Part shown: positions 24,476 to 32,516 of the stretch, piece by piece
How positions within the stretch are numbered: position 1 is the stretch's first letter
How the letters are laid out: every line of letters begins with the position of its first letter
Source of the DNA: Mesorhizobium tamadayense
GTDB taxonomy: Bacteria; Pseudomonadota; Alphaproteobacteria; Rhizobiales; Rhizobiaceae
Length of the DNA stretch: 37,798 bases
Assembly (NCBI RefSeq): GCF_003863365.1
Contig: NZ_RQXT01000062.1
Span: 1-37,798, forward strand
Direction of reading: 5' to 3'
Position numbers and translations under genes: made by a program
The notes under the pieces: generated by a model
The model's input: the letters and a program-made list of their open reading frames with translations, nothing else
Database searches by the model: none
What the model was told of the DNA's origin: nothing

Positions 24476-25498
24476 ATGGATCTCGAAGACGGCGGCGCCA
24501 AACTGATTGACGTGGCCCGGCTTGCGAACTGCTCGCCGGCCACTGTTTCGCGCGTCTTGAATGGCAATCCAAACGTCAATGAGGCCGTCCGGGATCGCGT
24601 GGTGCGAGCCGCCCGGGAACTTGGCTACGTACCCAATGGCTCCGCCAGGGCGCTGCGATCCACGCGAACAAGACTGGTCGGCGCCATCATTCCGACTTTG
24701 GACCACGCGATCTATGCCACCATGGTTGACGGGCTTCAGGCCCGGCTTTCTGAAAAGGACGTTTCGCTGATCATCAATACTTCTGGCTACGACATCGATC
24801 TCGAGTATGAACAGGCTCGCCTGCTGGTCGAGCGCGGCGTTGAGTCGGTGGTCCTTGTCGGATCAACGCACCTGCCCACCACTCTAGCGATGCTTGAACA
24901 GAAGCGCATCGAGTATGTCTATACCTACACGTCGAAAGCGATGGAGTCGGGCGCGGCGGTAGGCTTCGACAACGAGAAGGCCGGGCGCACGGCGGCTCGC
25001 TATCTGCTCGACCTCGGCCACTCCCAGTTCGGGATGATCGCGGGCATCACACGCGACAATGATCGTGCAGCCGGCCGGCGTGACGGTTTCCTGAATGAAC
25101 TCGAACGATCAGGCATCGACCATACGAGGGTTCGGGTTGTCGAAGGAGCCTACAGGCTGGATGACGGCCGGAGATGCATGCAGCGACTGATGGAAGAAGA
25201 ACGAAGGCCCACCGCGGTGTTTTGCGGCAGCGATATTCTGGCAGCCGGCGCCATCAAATACTCCCACGCAGCCGGGATCGCCGTCCCCGGGGAGGTCTCG
25301 ATCGTTGGCTTCGACAATCTCGAAATTGCTGAGCTCACCTCACCTGAATTGACCACGTTGGAAGTGCCGGCACGCGACATGGGCCGAATTGCTGCCGACT
25401 ACATCCTGGCATCCCCATCGCAGCGGCTGCATTTGAGGCAACGCGAGCTAGCGATCAGGTTGATCGTCAGGGAAAGCACGGCTCCAGTGAGGCGTTAG
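24476..25498 (+). CDS. LacI-family transcriptional regulator
   Basis: A 340-residue LacI/GalR repressor. The helix-turn-helix is at about residues 10-30 (LIDVARLANCSPATVSRVLNG), followed by the hinge region PNGSARALRSTRT near 53-65 and a periplasmic-binding-like ligand domain with GFDNLEIAELTSPELTT near the C-terminus. It is divergent from the CoA transferase gene. No clear ribosome-binding site precedes the ATG at 24476, so initiation may be weak or leaderless. Three matching palindromes mark its probable targets: itself, the CoA transferase operon and the importer ATPase. The inducer is likely the imported sugar or an intermediate. Confidence 0.94.
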   Translation: MDLEDGGAKLIDVARLANCSPATVSRVLNGNPNVNEAVRDRVVRAARELGYVPNGSARALRSTRTRLVGAIIPTLDHAIYATMVDGLQARLSEKDVSLIINTSGYDIDLEYEQARLLVERGVESVVLVGSTHLPTTLAMLEQKRIEYVYTYTSKAMESGAAVGFDNEKAGRTAARYLLDLGHSQFGMIAGITRDNDRAAGRRDGFLNELERSGIDHTRVRVVEGAYRLDDGRRCMQRLMEEERRPTAVFCGSDILAAGAIKYSHAAGIAVPGEVSIVGFDNLEIAELTSPELTTLEVPARDMGRIAADYILASPSQRLHLRQRELAIRLIVRESTAPVRR

Positions 25499-25554
25499 GC
25501 ACTTCGACATCCTAGGAACACGAATAGGGGCCCTCGCTTGCGGAAGCCTGGTCT

Positions 25555-25577
25555 AAGTGTCCGCTTTCAGCGGTCGA
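25555..25577. repeat. short repeat at a decay scar (copy 1)
   Basis: AAGTGTCCGCTTTCAG at 25555-25570 is identical to 34588-34603, and in both copies CGAACAG follows within a few bases. Both copies lie where a gene remnant begins or ends. Confidence 0.5.
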
Positions 25578-25958
25578 ACAGGCTCACTTAAAGGCATGGA
25601 ACACCGTGCTGGCGATGACATTGGCCGGGCGAGGCCAACCGAAAGGGGCATCTGGACGTATCGCTATTCCAGTTGCGGGCGACGACCCAAAAGCGAAGGC
25701 CACTGCCATCCAACTGGTGGAAGCCACCGGCTTCGATGCGCTGGACTCCGGAAGTCTCAGCGACTCCTGGCGTCAGCAGCCCGGCACCCCCGCCTATTGC
25801 ACGGAATTGACGATGAACGTGCTGAAATCGGCGCTGCGGTCTGCCGACCGCTCTCGCGCGCCGGCAATCGTGACGCTCTCCTTAGGGAATTCATGGCGGG
25901 CGGCGGCAAGCTGACACACGACGAAATCGTCGCTCGCAACCGGGCGGTGACTGCGTGA
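25565..25958 (+). pseudogene. NADPH-dependent F420-reductase-like fragment, frameshifted
   Basis: A remnant of an NAD(P)-binding oxidoreductase of the F420-reductase-like family. It starts abruptly at about HLKAWNTVLAM and runs through GRIAIPVAGDDPKAK, GFDALDSGSL and SWRQQPGTP in one frame. It then continues as RDALLREFMAGGGKLTHDEI in another frame, so a frameshift lies near 25865. The N-terminal Rossmann half is missing. The family call is from remembered motif patterns. It sits in the scar between the lacI gene and the truncated rpiR gene, with a repeat shared with the scar at 34588 at its left edge. Confidence 0.6.
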
Positions 25959-26009
25959 TCACCGAAGCCTGAAAATTGCTAAAAGCAAGTGATCGACGCT
26001 GTCGCTGTG

Positions 26010-26315
26010 CTACGGACCTGCCCGTCTGGCATCCATTTCGTGACGCCGGCGCAGTTCCTCGCGAAAAACACATCTTGCCTCTTTCAGGCTCCGGTTGCCG
26101 AGAAGCCTTGCGAATCTGGCGACAGTTGTCTTCGAGACGCCGGTGCTGGCGGCGATCTTGTCCGCACTGTCGAAAGCCAGAAGTTCGGGATGCGCAAAGG
26201 CGACGGCGGCGAGTTTTTCGACTTGCGGCGGGAAAACGAGCTCGCGACAAGCAATCCATCTTCTCAGGTCCGCAAAGGTCGCCGACCGATTGGCGCCGTG
26301 ATCTGAAGCCGACAT
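26010..26315 (-). pseudogene. truncated RpiR-family regulator (HTH only)
   Basis: About 101 residues matching the N-terminal helix-turn-helix domain of RpiR/MurR regulators (VEKLAAVAFAHPELLAF, ADKIAASTGVSKTTVARFAR). Normal members have about 280 residues with a sugar-phosphate-binding SIS domain, which is entirely absent here. The frame stops just inside the scar that also holds the F420-reductase-like fragment. The gene is 22 bases after the Gfo/Idh gene, so the intact ancestor was probably the last gene and regulator of that operon. A functional HTH-only protein cannot be ruled out. Confidence 0.7.
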
Positions 26316-26337
26316 GTCCCGACCTTCGCGCAATCCA

Positions 26338-27360
26338 TCAGATTTCGTTCATGGACACAGTGCGCCGCTCTTCCACCGACTTGATGCATGCGAGAGCGAT
26401 CGCAAGGGCCGTGCGCGCGTCCTGACCGGTTGGCCCTTTGACCACGCCACTGCGAACCGAGCCCACGAAGGAGGCAAGCTGCGCGGTGTAGCCATGCACG
26501 AAATGATCGGTGTCCCGCCGCCACGTGTCGCTCGAGACGCCGTTCCTGTCGAAGAGGGTCAAGCTTGAGCGGCGCACGTCGCCCATGGTGATCATACCAC
26601 CCGACCCAAACACTTCGCCTCGGATGTCATAGCCGTACATGGCGGAAAAGTTGGCTTCGGCCACGGCAATCGAGCCATTGTCGAAGCGGATTGTGACGAC
26701 GGCCGTGTCGTGGAAGCCCTTGTCCTTGGCATCGGGGCGCACGAGCGCATCGGCGATGGCGGTGACCTCGACCGGTCGGGCTGCGGGGTTGAGCCAGACA
26801 AGCGTGTCGAAGTCGTGAATTAACGTCTCGTAGAAGATCGTCCACCGCGGCGTCTTTTGCGGACTGCCACCATAAGGACCGGGATCGCGCGTCAGCGACC
26901 GGATCAACTGAGGCGTTCCCACCTTGCCCGCGTCGATCGCGGCTCGTCCTTCAGCGAAAGCCTGGTCCCAGCGGCGATTGAAGCCAACCTGCAGTGGCAC
27001 CTGCGCCTTGGACGCAGCGGCGATCACGCGATCTGCCTCCTCGAGCGTCAGCGCCATAGGTTTTTCGCAGAAGACGCCCTTGCCGGCCTCGGCCGCCTGA
27101 ACGGCAAGGTTGGCATGGAAGCGCGCCGGCGAAGCAATGATGACGGCTTCGACCGCCGGCTCGCCGAGCACCGCCGAGAAGTCGGTCGCGGCAGTTGGCA
27201 CGCCTAGCTTCCTGGCAAGTGCCTGTGCAGCGCCTTCGTCCGGATCGGCAATCGCGACCAGATTTGCGTCGACAAGCCGGCGCGCAACGGATTCCGCGTG
27301 AAAGGAACCGATGCGGCCCGCACCTATTAGGGCGACATTCACAGGGCGTTGGGTAGGCAT
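26338..27360 (-). CDS. Gfo/Idh/MocA-family (inositol 2-dehydrogenase-like) oxidoreductase
   Basis: A 340-residue NAD(P)-dependent dehydrogenase. The Rossmann motif GAGRIG is at 13-18 and the family motif EKP at 99-101; FNRRWD and the active-site segment ETLIHDFDTLVWL also follow the inositol dehydrogenase (IolG/MocA) pattern. It likely oxidises a ring hydroxyl of a cyclitol or sugar. The start at 27360 is supported by GGAG 6 bases before it; an in-frame ATG 18 bases upstream has no such site. It follows the isomerase-like gene and precedes the truncated rpiR. Specificity for myo- or scyllo-inositol or a related compound is inferred from family only. Confidence 0.92.
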   Translation of the reverse strand: MPTQRPVNVALIGAGRIGSFHAESVARRLVDANLVAIADPDEGAAQALARKLGVPTAATDFSAVLGEPAVEAVIIASPARFHANLAVQAAEAGKGVFCEKPMALTLEEADRVIAAASKAQVPLQVGFNRRWDQAFAEGRAAIDAGKVGTPQLIRSLTRDPGPYGGSPQKTPRWTIFYETLIHDFDTLVWLNPAARPVEVTAIADALVRPDAKDKGFHDTAVVTIRFDNGSIAVAEANFSAMYGYDIRGEVFGSGGMITMGDVRRSSLTLFDRNGVSSDTWRRDTDHFVHGYTAQLASFVGSVRSGVVKGPTGQDARTALAIALACIKSVEERRTVSMNEI

Positions 27361-27397
27361 TTGATGCTCCGAATTCATTCGATGAGAAAATGGTGGC

Positions 27398-28201
27398 CTA
27401 GAGGGTGAAAGCCTGGCGGAAGCGGCTGAGTGCGAGCGCGTCGTCGCCCGACGGCCAGGCTTCCATGCCGATGACGCCGCGATAGCCCATCTGTTCGAGG
27501 GCGCGGGCGATGGCTGGGTAATTGATTTCTCCGGTACCCGGCTCGGTGCGGCCGGGAACATCGGCCACCTGGATCTCGCCGATGTGGGGAAGCGCAAGGC
27601 GGCAGAGCTCGATCAGATTCCCTTCGCCGATCTGCGCATGGTAGAGATCGAGGTTGAGTTTGAGCGACGGCCGATTGACTGACGAGACGAGCGCGATCGT
27701 GTCGGCCGCCTTGGCGAACGGTGTTTTCGGGTGGTCGACAGTCTCGTTGAGGTTTTCGAGCACGAAGGTCACGCCTTCCCGCTCACCGAGGTCGGCCATG
27801 CGCTCAAGCGTGTCGCGGGCCTTGAGCCACATCGTACCGGTAACGACTTCCGACTTGACGACCGGCAGGCCCTGCCCGTCGAGCCCGGTACCGTGAAGGT
27901 TGAGCCTCGGGCAGTTCAGCTCTTTCGCGACTGGTATGGAGAGTGTCGCCGTCCTGATCAGCTCGTCCGCGCCCGCCTCATCGGCGAGCGTCCCCGTGAC
28001 ATACCCGGTCATCGAGGAAAACGCGGCGCCGGACTTGGCCAGCGCCGCAATGTCGTGCTTCGTCCAGTCCCAGATATCGGCGACAAAGCCGAGTTCGGTG
28101 ATCCGCCTGAGGCGGTCGAGCACGGGAAGCGAGCGGAACACCATTTCCACGCAAACCGCCAAGGTAAAGGGTCCCGCGGTTTCAGGGGCCGTTATCATCA
28201 T
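27398..28201 (-). CDS. hydroxypyruvate-isomerase-like sugar isomerase (TIM barrel)
   Basis: A 267-residue xylose-isomerase-like TIM-barrel protein. Metal and active-site residues appear in order: Glu in FVLENLN, Asp/His in LNLDLYHAQ, then QVADVPGRTEPGTGEINY and Glu in GMEAWP. The Hyi/OtnI group, which interconverts hydroxypyruvate or 2-oxo-tetronates, has this pattern; MocC and IolE belong to the same wider fold. AGGA precedes the ATG. It lies between the importer ATPase and the Gfo/Idh dehydrogenase genes, so it probably isomerises the ketone made by the dehydrogenase or a later product. Confidence 0.9.
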   Translation of the reverse strand: MMITAPETAGPFTLAVCVEMVFRSLPVLDRLRRITELGFVADIWDWTKHDIAALAKSGAAFSSMTGYVTGTLADEAGADELIRTATLSIPVAKELNCPRLNLHGTGLDGQGLPVVKSEVVTGTMWLKARDTLERMADLGEREGVTFVLENLNETVDHPKTPFAKAADTIALVSSVNRPSLKLNLDLYHAQIGEGNLIELCRLALPHIGEIQVADVPGRTEPGTGEINYPAIARALEQMGYRGVIGMEAWPSGDDALALSRFRQAFTL

Positions 28202-28218
28202 CAGTATCCTGGTTCGAG

Positions 28219-29019
28219 TTAGATCGTTCCACCGAGTTCGTCGGACAGGGTCTGCAGTTCCTTGCCGCCGGCCATCATGTTTTGCAGTTCATCGATGCTG
28301 ATCTCCCCCTTGGCGCAGGTGCCAAGCGTCTTGCCGCGGTTGAGCACGGTGAAACGGCTGCCGACGGCATAGGCATGGCGGACATTGTGGGTGATGAAGA
28401 TCACGCCAAGGCCCTTCTGCTGAACCTGGTGGATGTATTTCAGCACCATCGATGTCTGAGCGACGCCTAGCGCCGAAGTCGGTTCATCAAGGATCAGGAC
28501 CTTCGCCCCGAAGTAGACAGCGCGCGCAATGGCCACGCATTGCCGCTCGCCGCCCGAGAGCGTGCCGACCGCCTGATTGGGATCGCGGATGTCGATGCCA
28601 ATCTTGCGCATCTCCTCATGCGTCACAGCATTGCAGTGTTTGAAGTCGATGTGACGGAATGGCGGGATGCCCTTGAGCGGCTCGCGGCCCATGAAAAAAT
28701 TGCGGGTGATCGACATCAGCGGGATCATCGCCAGATCCTGATAGACCGTGGCAATACCGGCATCGAGCGCGTCACGCGGGCTGTTGAAGGCGACGGGTTT
28801 GCCCTCGACCAGGAAGTCGCCGCTGGTCGGACGGACCACGCCCGAAAGCGTCTTGATGAGCGTCGACTTGCCTGCACCGTTGTCGCCGAGCAGACACAGC
28901 ACCTCGCCTTGCGATACCTTCATCGAAACGCCCGACAACGCGATGACGGAACCATAATGCTTGACGACGTTGTTGACCTCGATGACGGGGGTCGACATCG
29001 CTGTTTTGCCATCAGCCAT
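28219..29019 (-). CDS. CUT2 sugar ABC transporter, single-domain ATP-binding protein
   Basis: A 266-residue single ATPase with Walker A GDNGAGKST (45-53), signature LSGGERQ and Walker B VLILDEPTSALG. Unlike the two other CUT2 ATPases in the window it has one nucleotide-binding domain, as in the fructose FrcA type, and must act as a homodimer. The start at 29019 is chosen for its GGGGAG site. The longer open frame upstream is antisense noise inside the permease gene. The gene starts immediately after the permease stop, so coupling is tight. It is 17 bases before the isomerase-like gene. Confidence 0.93.
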   Translation of the reverse strand: MADGKTAMSTPVIEVNNVVKHYGSVIALSGVSMKVSQGEVLCLLGDNGAGKSTLIKTLSGVVRPTSGDFLVEGKPVAFNSPRDALDAGIATVYQDLAMIPLMSITRNFFMGREPLKGIPPFRHIDFKHCNAVTHEEMRKIGIDIRDPNQAVGTLSGGERQCVAIARAVYFGAKVLILDEPTSALGVAQTSMVLKYIHQVQQKGLGVIFITHNVRHAYAVGSRFTVLNRGKTLGTCAKGEISIDELQNMMAGGKELQTLSDELGGTI

Positions 29020-29021
29020 GA

Positions 29022-30143
29022 TCAGCGCTCCCCTGTCACCTTGCGGCGGATGAAGTTGTTGAAGAGGACGGCCAGAAGCAGCATCGATCCCAGGAACACC
29101 TGGAACCAGTCGGAGTCGAACTGGGTATATGTCAGGCCGATGGAGACAAGGCCGAAGATGATGGCGCCGAAGAACGCGCCGATCGCAGAGCCATAGCCGC
29201 CAGTCAGCAGGCTGCCGCCGATGACGGCGGCGATAATCGCCTCGAACTCCTTCTGGAAACCGCGGCGCGCGTCCGTCGAGCCCGCATCCAGCACGGTGAT
29301 GATGGCAACGAGCGCAGCTGCGCATGCCGTCAGGGCGAAAAGTCCCGTCTTCACGCGGTCCACAGGCACGCCGGAATTTCTCGCCGCGACCGGATCGCCG
29401 CCGGCTGCGAAGATCCAGTTGCCGACGCGTGTGCGCAGCAGCATCCAGGTGGCGGCCCCGGTAATTCCGACGAACCAGAGAACGGACACCGGCACACCCG
29501 CCACCTTGGGCACGCCATTGTCGAATTTCTCGATGAGATCGTGCTCGGCCAGCCAGTTGAACAGGGGCTGGAAAGCGACGCCCGAAAACACCTGCCTCAG
29601 CAATCCGTCGCCGACGACATCCTCTATCCCGCGCAGCTGCGTCGATCCGCCGGTCGCCCATTTGAGGCCGACCAGGGTCAGGCCACGCAGGATGAACAGG
29701 AAGGCAAGCGTGACGATGAACGAAGGCAGCCGCGTCCTGATGACGATCTGTCCGTTGACCGCGCCCATGACGGCTGCAAGCATCAGCGTGAAGACGATGG
29801 AGATCCAAAGCGGCTGACCGAAATTGGTCAGCAGCGCGCCGAAGATCAGGCCGGTGAAGGCCACCATCGAGCCGATTGAAAGATCAAACTCGCCGCCGAT
29901 CATCAAAAGCGAGGCGGCGATGGCGAGGATCCCCAGTTGCGACGCCGGCGCCAGGATGGTCATCAGACCGGAAAGCGAAAACATCGAGGGGTCGGCGGCG
30001 AAGAAGAAGAACACCACCACCATGACCAGCCCGGCAACAGCGCCGAGTTCGGGCCGGCGCATCATATGCGTGAGAAAACCGACTTGCCTGATCCGTTCGT
30101 CGGGTTTTGCGGCAACGGTCGTCTGTTGTTCGATTTGAGCCAT
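29022..30143 (-). CDS. CUT2 sugar ABC transporter permease
   Basis: A 373-residue permease, slightly longer than the usual 320-340, with about ten hydrophobic segments. It has the motif LLMIGGEFDLSIGSMVAF, a middle GGDPVAARNSGV, and the C-terminal IGGSLLTGGYGSAIGAFFGA. A GGGAGGGAGG-type site precedes the ATG at 30143. An insertion of about 40 residues between membrane segments (TQLRGIEDVVGDGLLRQVF region) explains the extra length and is seen in FrcC-like members. It is the sole permease of this importer. Confidence 0.93.
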   Translation of the reverse strand: MAQIEQQTTVAAKPDERIRQVGFLTHMMRRPELGAVAGLVMVVVFFFFAADPSMFSLSGLMTILAPASQLGILAIAASLLMIGGEFDLSIGSMVAFTGLIFGALLTNFGQPLWISIVFTLMLAAVMGAVNGQIVIRTRLPSFIVTLAFLFILRGLTLVGLKWATGGSTQLRGIEDVVGDGLLRQVFSGVAFQPLFNWLAEHDLIEKFDNGVPKVAGVPVSVLWFVGITGAATWMLLRTRVGNWIFAAGGDPVAARNSGVPVDRVKTGLFALTACAAALVAIITVLDAGSTDARRGFQKEFEAIIAAVIGGSLLTGGYGSAIGAFFGAIIFGLVSIGLTYTQFDSDWFQVFLGSMLLLAVLFNNFIRRKVTGER

Positions 30144-30229
30144 GATTCCTCCCTCCCATAGCGTGCGAGGTTGCCGAAGGCGCTGGTGTCCGGGCTGTGT
30201 TGCGGATCCTGCCTCTGGCGGACCGAGCG

Positions 30230-30251
30230 CCCTCCCCGAAGACGGGGAGGG
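30230..30251 (-). terminator. strong stem-loop after the region-3 binding-protein gene
   Basis: Perfect 8-bp arms CCCTCCCC/GGGGAGGG with a 6-base loop, in the 141-bp gap between the binding-protein and permease genes. No T-run follows. It is probably an mRNA-protecting hairpin that raises binding-protein output relative to the permease. Confidence 0.6.
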
Positions 30252-30284
30252 ATCTTCGACAATCACTGGGTCGGCAACGCTTGA

Positions 30285-31232
30285 TCAGCGGATGCCCTTG
30301 GCCGACAGTTCGACGACTTGCGCTGCCTTGTCTTTGGTGATCAGGTTCGGGCCGGATGGCACGTTGCCGCCCGGGATCAAGCCAAATTTCGCATAATTCG
30401 CCAGGAAGACGACCGGCAGATATCCCTGCAGGAACTGCTGCTGATCAATGGCAAAGGTGGCGTCGCCGGCCGCGACCGCCTTCAGGAAGTCCGCCGAAAG
30501 GTCGAAGGTGGCTACATTGATCTTGCCGAGCTTGCCGACATCCTTGACGGCGGCCAGCGACGGTTCGCCGGCGGTGCTGGCACCGAGCGCCATGATGGTG
30601 TCGATATCGCCGTTCGCGCTCAGCGCCGCCTTCACCTTGGCGCGGACGTCGGCGGGATCATTGGAGACCGGCAGAACCTTCACATTGCCTGCAAAGCCAT
30701 CGCCGAAGCCTTTGCAGCGTTGGTCGAGCGCGACGTTCCCGACTTCCTGGTTGACGCAGATGGCTGTCTTGCCGCCCATCTCTTTCAGCTTCATTCCCGC
30801 CGCCTTGCCGGCGCTGTACTCGTCCTGGCCGACATGTAGGAGAGCACCGAGCGACTGCGAAACATCGGAGCCGGAGTTTATCGAGATAACCGGGATTCCG
30901 GCGGCAACCGCCTTCTTAATCGAGGGCCCAAGCGCGGAAGCATCCGGAATCGAGACGATCAGGCCATTCGGCTTCTGGTTGACCGCTGCATCGATCAACT
31001 GGCTCATTGCCACCATATCGAATGTCTCGGGTGCGCGATAATCGACTTTGGCGCCGACATCCTTGGCGCCCGCCGTCACGCCATTCTTGACCACGGACCA
31101 GAACGGGTCGTTAGCCTGGCCGTGGCTGACGACGATGATCTTCACGTCCTTTGCCGAAGCCATCTGGGCACCGGTCACAAGGCAGCCGAGCACGGCCGCG
31201 CAAAAGGCAAGCTTCCTCAATATCGATTTCAT
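30285..31232 (-). CDS. CUT2 periplasmic sugar-binding protein (MocB/FrcB-like)
   Basis: A 315-residue periplasmic binding protein. A Sec signal peptide (MKSILRKLAFCAAVLGCLV, cleavage after ASA near 28) is followed by the Peripla_BP_4 fold (KIIVVSHGQANDPFWSVVKNG, IVSIPDASALGPSIKKAV, FAIDQQQFLQGYLPVVFL). The ATG at 31232 has a GGAGG site. The FAIDQQ...QGY pattern is typical of fructose- and inositol-type CUT2 binding proteins. It is the first gene of the operon divergent from the second lacI gene and is probably induced by its ligand. Confidence 0.93.
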   Translation of the reverse strand: MKSILRKLAFCAAVLGCLVTGAQMASAKDVKIIVVSHGQANDPFWSVVKNGVTAGAKDVGAKVDYRAPETFDMVAMSQLIDAAVNQKPNGLIVSIPDASALGPSIKKAVAAGIPVISINSGSDVSQSLGALLHVGQDEYSAGKAAGMKLKEMGGKTAICVNQEVGNVALDQRCKGFGDGFAGNVKVLPVSNDPADVRAKVKAALSANGDIDTIMALGASTAGEPSLAAVKDVGKLGKINVATFDLSADFLKAVAAGDATFAIDQQQFLQGYLPVVFLANYAKFGLIPGGNVPSGPNLITKDKAAQVVELSAKGIR

Positions 31233-31306
31233 TTCGGTTCCTCCAAATGGGCGCGGCTTTGCGGCGCCCTCCTCCACACATTTCGCGCGTTTGCCGTCAG
31301 AAGTTT

Positions 31307-31324
31307 TTTGCTACCGGTAGCAAA
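31307..31324. promoter_or_regulatory. perfect 18-bp palindrome, LacI operator candidate
   Basis: TTTGCTACCGGTAGCAAA is a perfect palindrome with the central CG step typical of LacI-family operators. It lies in the divergent intergenic region, 75 bases upstream of the binding-protein start and 102 bases upstream of lacI, and is the likely binding site of the adjacent repressor. Confidence 0.75.
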
Positions 31325-31365
31325 CGCGCATAGTCATAGCGGGAAGCCGAGGAATGTCAATGTTC

Positions 31366-31390
31366 ATTTCATTTTCCGATAAAATGAAAT
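31366..31390. promoter_or_regulatory. 10-bp-arm AT-rich palindrome before lacI
   Basis: Arms ATTTCATTTT/AAAATGAAAT are perfect and separated by CCGAT. The site lies 36 bases before the lacI start. It may be a second operator (its sequence differs from the 31307 site), a site for another regulator, or a hairpin in the lacI leader. Confidence 0.55.
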
Positions 31391-31425
31391 AGGCGTTCTA
31401 TGTAGCGACAAGTGCGGGAAGTGCG

Positions 31426-32418
31426 ATGGCAAAGAGGGCGACTGCGAGAGACGTTGCGGAACAGGCGGGCGTCTCCAAATGGACGGTCATTCGCGCCTTC
31501 ACGCCGGGGGCGTCAATCACCGAGAGCAGCCGCGCCAAGGTCATGGCCGTCGCGGAAAAGCTGAACTACCGCCCTAATCTGCTCGCCCGAAGCCTGGCGA
31601 CCAATCTTACGCACCAGGTAGCCGTGCTCGTCGACGATTTCGAAAATCCCTACAAGCTGTCATTCCTTGAGCGGCTCACCCTCGAACTTCAGTCGGAGGG
31701 TCTCGTTGCCGTCCTGATCAACATTAACGAACACTTCGACCACGTGCATGCGCTTCTCAACGCCGATCAGCGCCAGCTCGATGCCGTGATCATGTGCGGT
31801 ACCGCTTTCAGAACCGAAATGCTGCAGGATGTCAGGCTGGACGGAGCGGCCCCGATGTTCGTTCTGGCACGCGACAGCCAGATACCTGGCGTGCCTGCGA
31901 TTAACTGCGACACCACGTTGGCCATCAAGGACCTGTGCAGGCATCTGCATGAAAAAGGGTACAGGCGGCCTGGTTTCATGGCCGGACCAAAGACCTTGTC
32001 GACCGCGCTGGGCCGGCGTCGGGCCTTCAAGGCATTCTGGAAGGCACACGGCATCACCGAGATGCCGGAACTGGCGGCGCACCACTATAGCGCAGCCTCC
32101 GGCGCCGAGGCCGTCCGACGCTATCTGAACGAGGTGTCGCCCGCTGGCCGCGTCGATGTCCTGTTGTGCGAAAACGATGTCTTGGCCTTCGGGGCGATGG
32201 ACGTCATCCGAAGCGAGTTCGGCTTGAAGGTGCCGGCAGACATCGCCGTGGCGGGCTTCGACAACACGCTGTTCGCAGCCGCGCCAGCCTATGATCTCAC
32301 GACGTATGAACAACCTGTCGAGGCGATGGTGAAGGCAGCCGTCGCCATGATCTTGGGCCGCGAGCCCAAGAAGACGGTAACCATGCCGGGACGATTGGTC
32401 GTGCGCGGATCCGCGTGA
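31426..32418 (+). CDS. LacI-family transcriptional regulator
   Basis: A 330-residue LacI/GalR repressor. It has an N-terminal HTH at about 5-28 (TARDVAEQAGVSKWTVIRAF), a hinge YRPNLLARSLATN near 48-60, and a sugar-binding-like domain with VAGFDNTLFAAAPAYDLTTYEQP near the C-terminus. The HTH carries the unusual KWTVIRAF recognition helix instead of the common PATVSRVL, which fits an operator unlike that of the other LacI protein in this window. It is divergent from the region-3 importer operon, which it most likely controls. Confidence 0.94.
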   Translation: MAKRATARDVAEQAGVSKWTVIRAFTPGASITESSRAKVMAVAEKLNYRPNLLARSLATNLTHQVAVLVDDFENPYKLSFLERLTLELQSEGLVAVLININEHFDHVHALLNADQRQLDAVIMCGTAFRTEMLQDVRLDGAAPMFVLARDSQIPGVPAINCDTTLAIKDLCRHLHEKGYRRPGFMAGPKTLSTALGRRRAFKAFWKAHGITEMPELAAHHYSAASGAEAVRRYLNEVSPAGRVDVLLCENDVLAFGAMDVIRSEFGLKVPADIAVAGFDNTLFAAAPAYDLTTYEQPVEAMVKAAVAMILGREPKKTVTMPGRLVVRGSA

Positions 32419-32461
32419 CGCCGGGCAGGCTTTGCGTACAGTGGGCATCCGTCGTTGGAGG

Positions 32462-32508
32462 GGCGTTCCCAACGCCGCGAAGGGCGGCAGGTGGTACTAC
32501 CCGCCGCC
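32462..32508. terminator. hairpins between convergent lacI and SDR genes
   Basis: Two inverted repeats lie between the convergent stops. The first has GGCGTT/AACGCC arms with a 3-base loop (32462-32476). The second has GGCGGC-A-GGT and ACC-C-GCCGCC arms with a 6-base loop (32483-32508). Together they could stop transcription from both sides. Confidence 0.5.
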
Positions 32509-32516
32509 TCAGAGTT

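Noticed and set aside
26338..28201. C-glycoside cleavage system (Gfo/Idh dehydrogenase plus TIM-barrel deglycosidase)
   Set aside because: The TIM-barrel protein has hydroxypyruvate-isomerase-type motifs, and the small beta-rich partner subunit expected in C-deglycosidases is missing.
28219..29808. A 529-codon frame combining the single-domain ATPase with a long upstream extension
   Set aside because: The first half is an out-of-frame reading of the permease gene; the ATPase starts at 29019 after a GGGGAG site.
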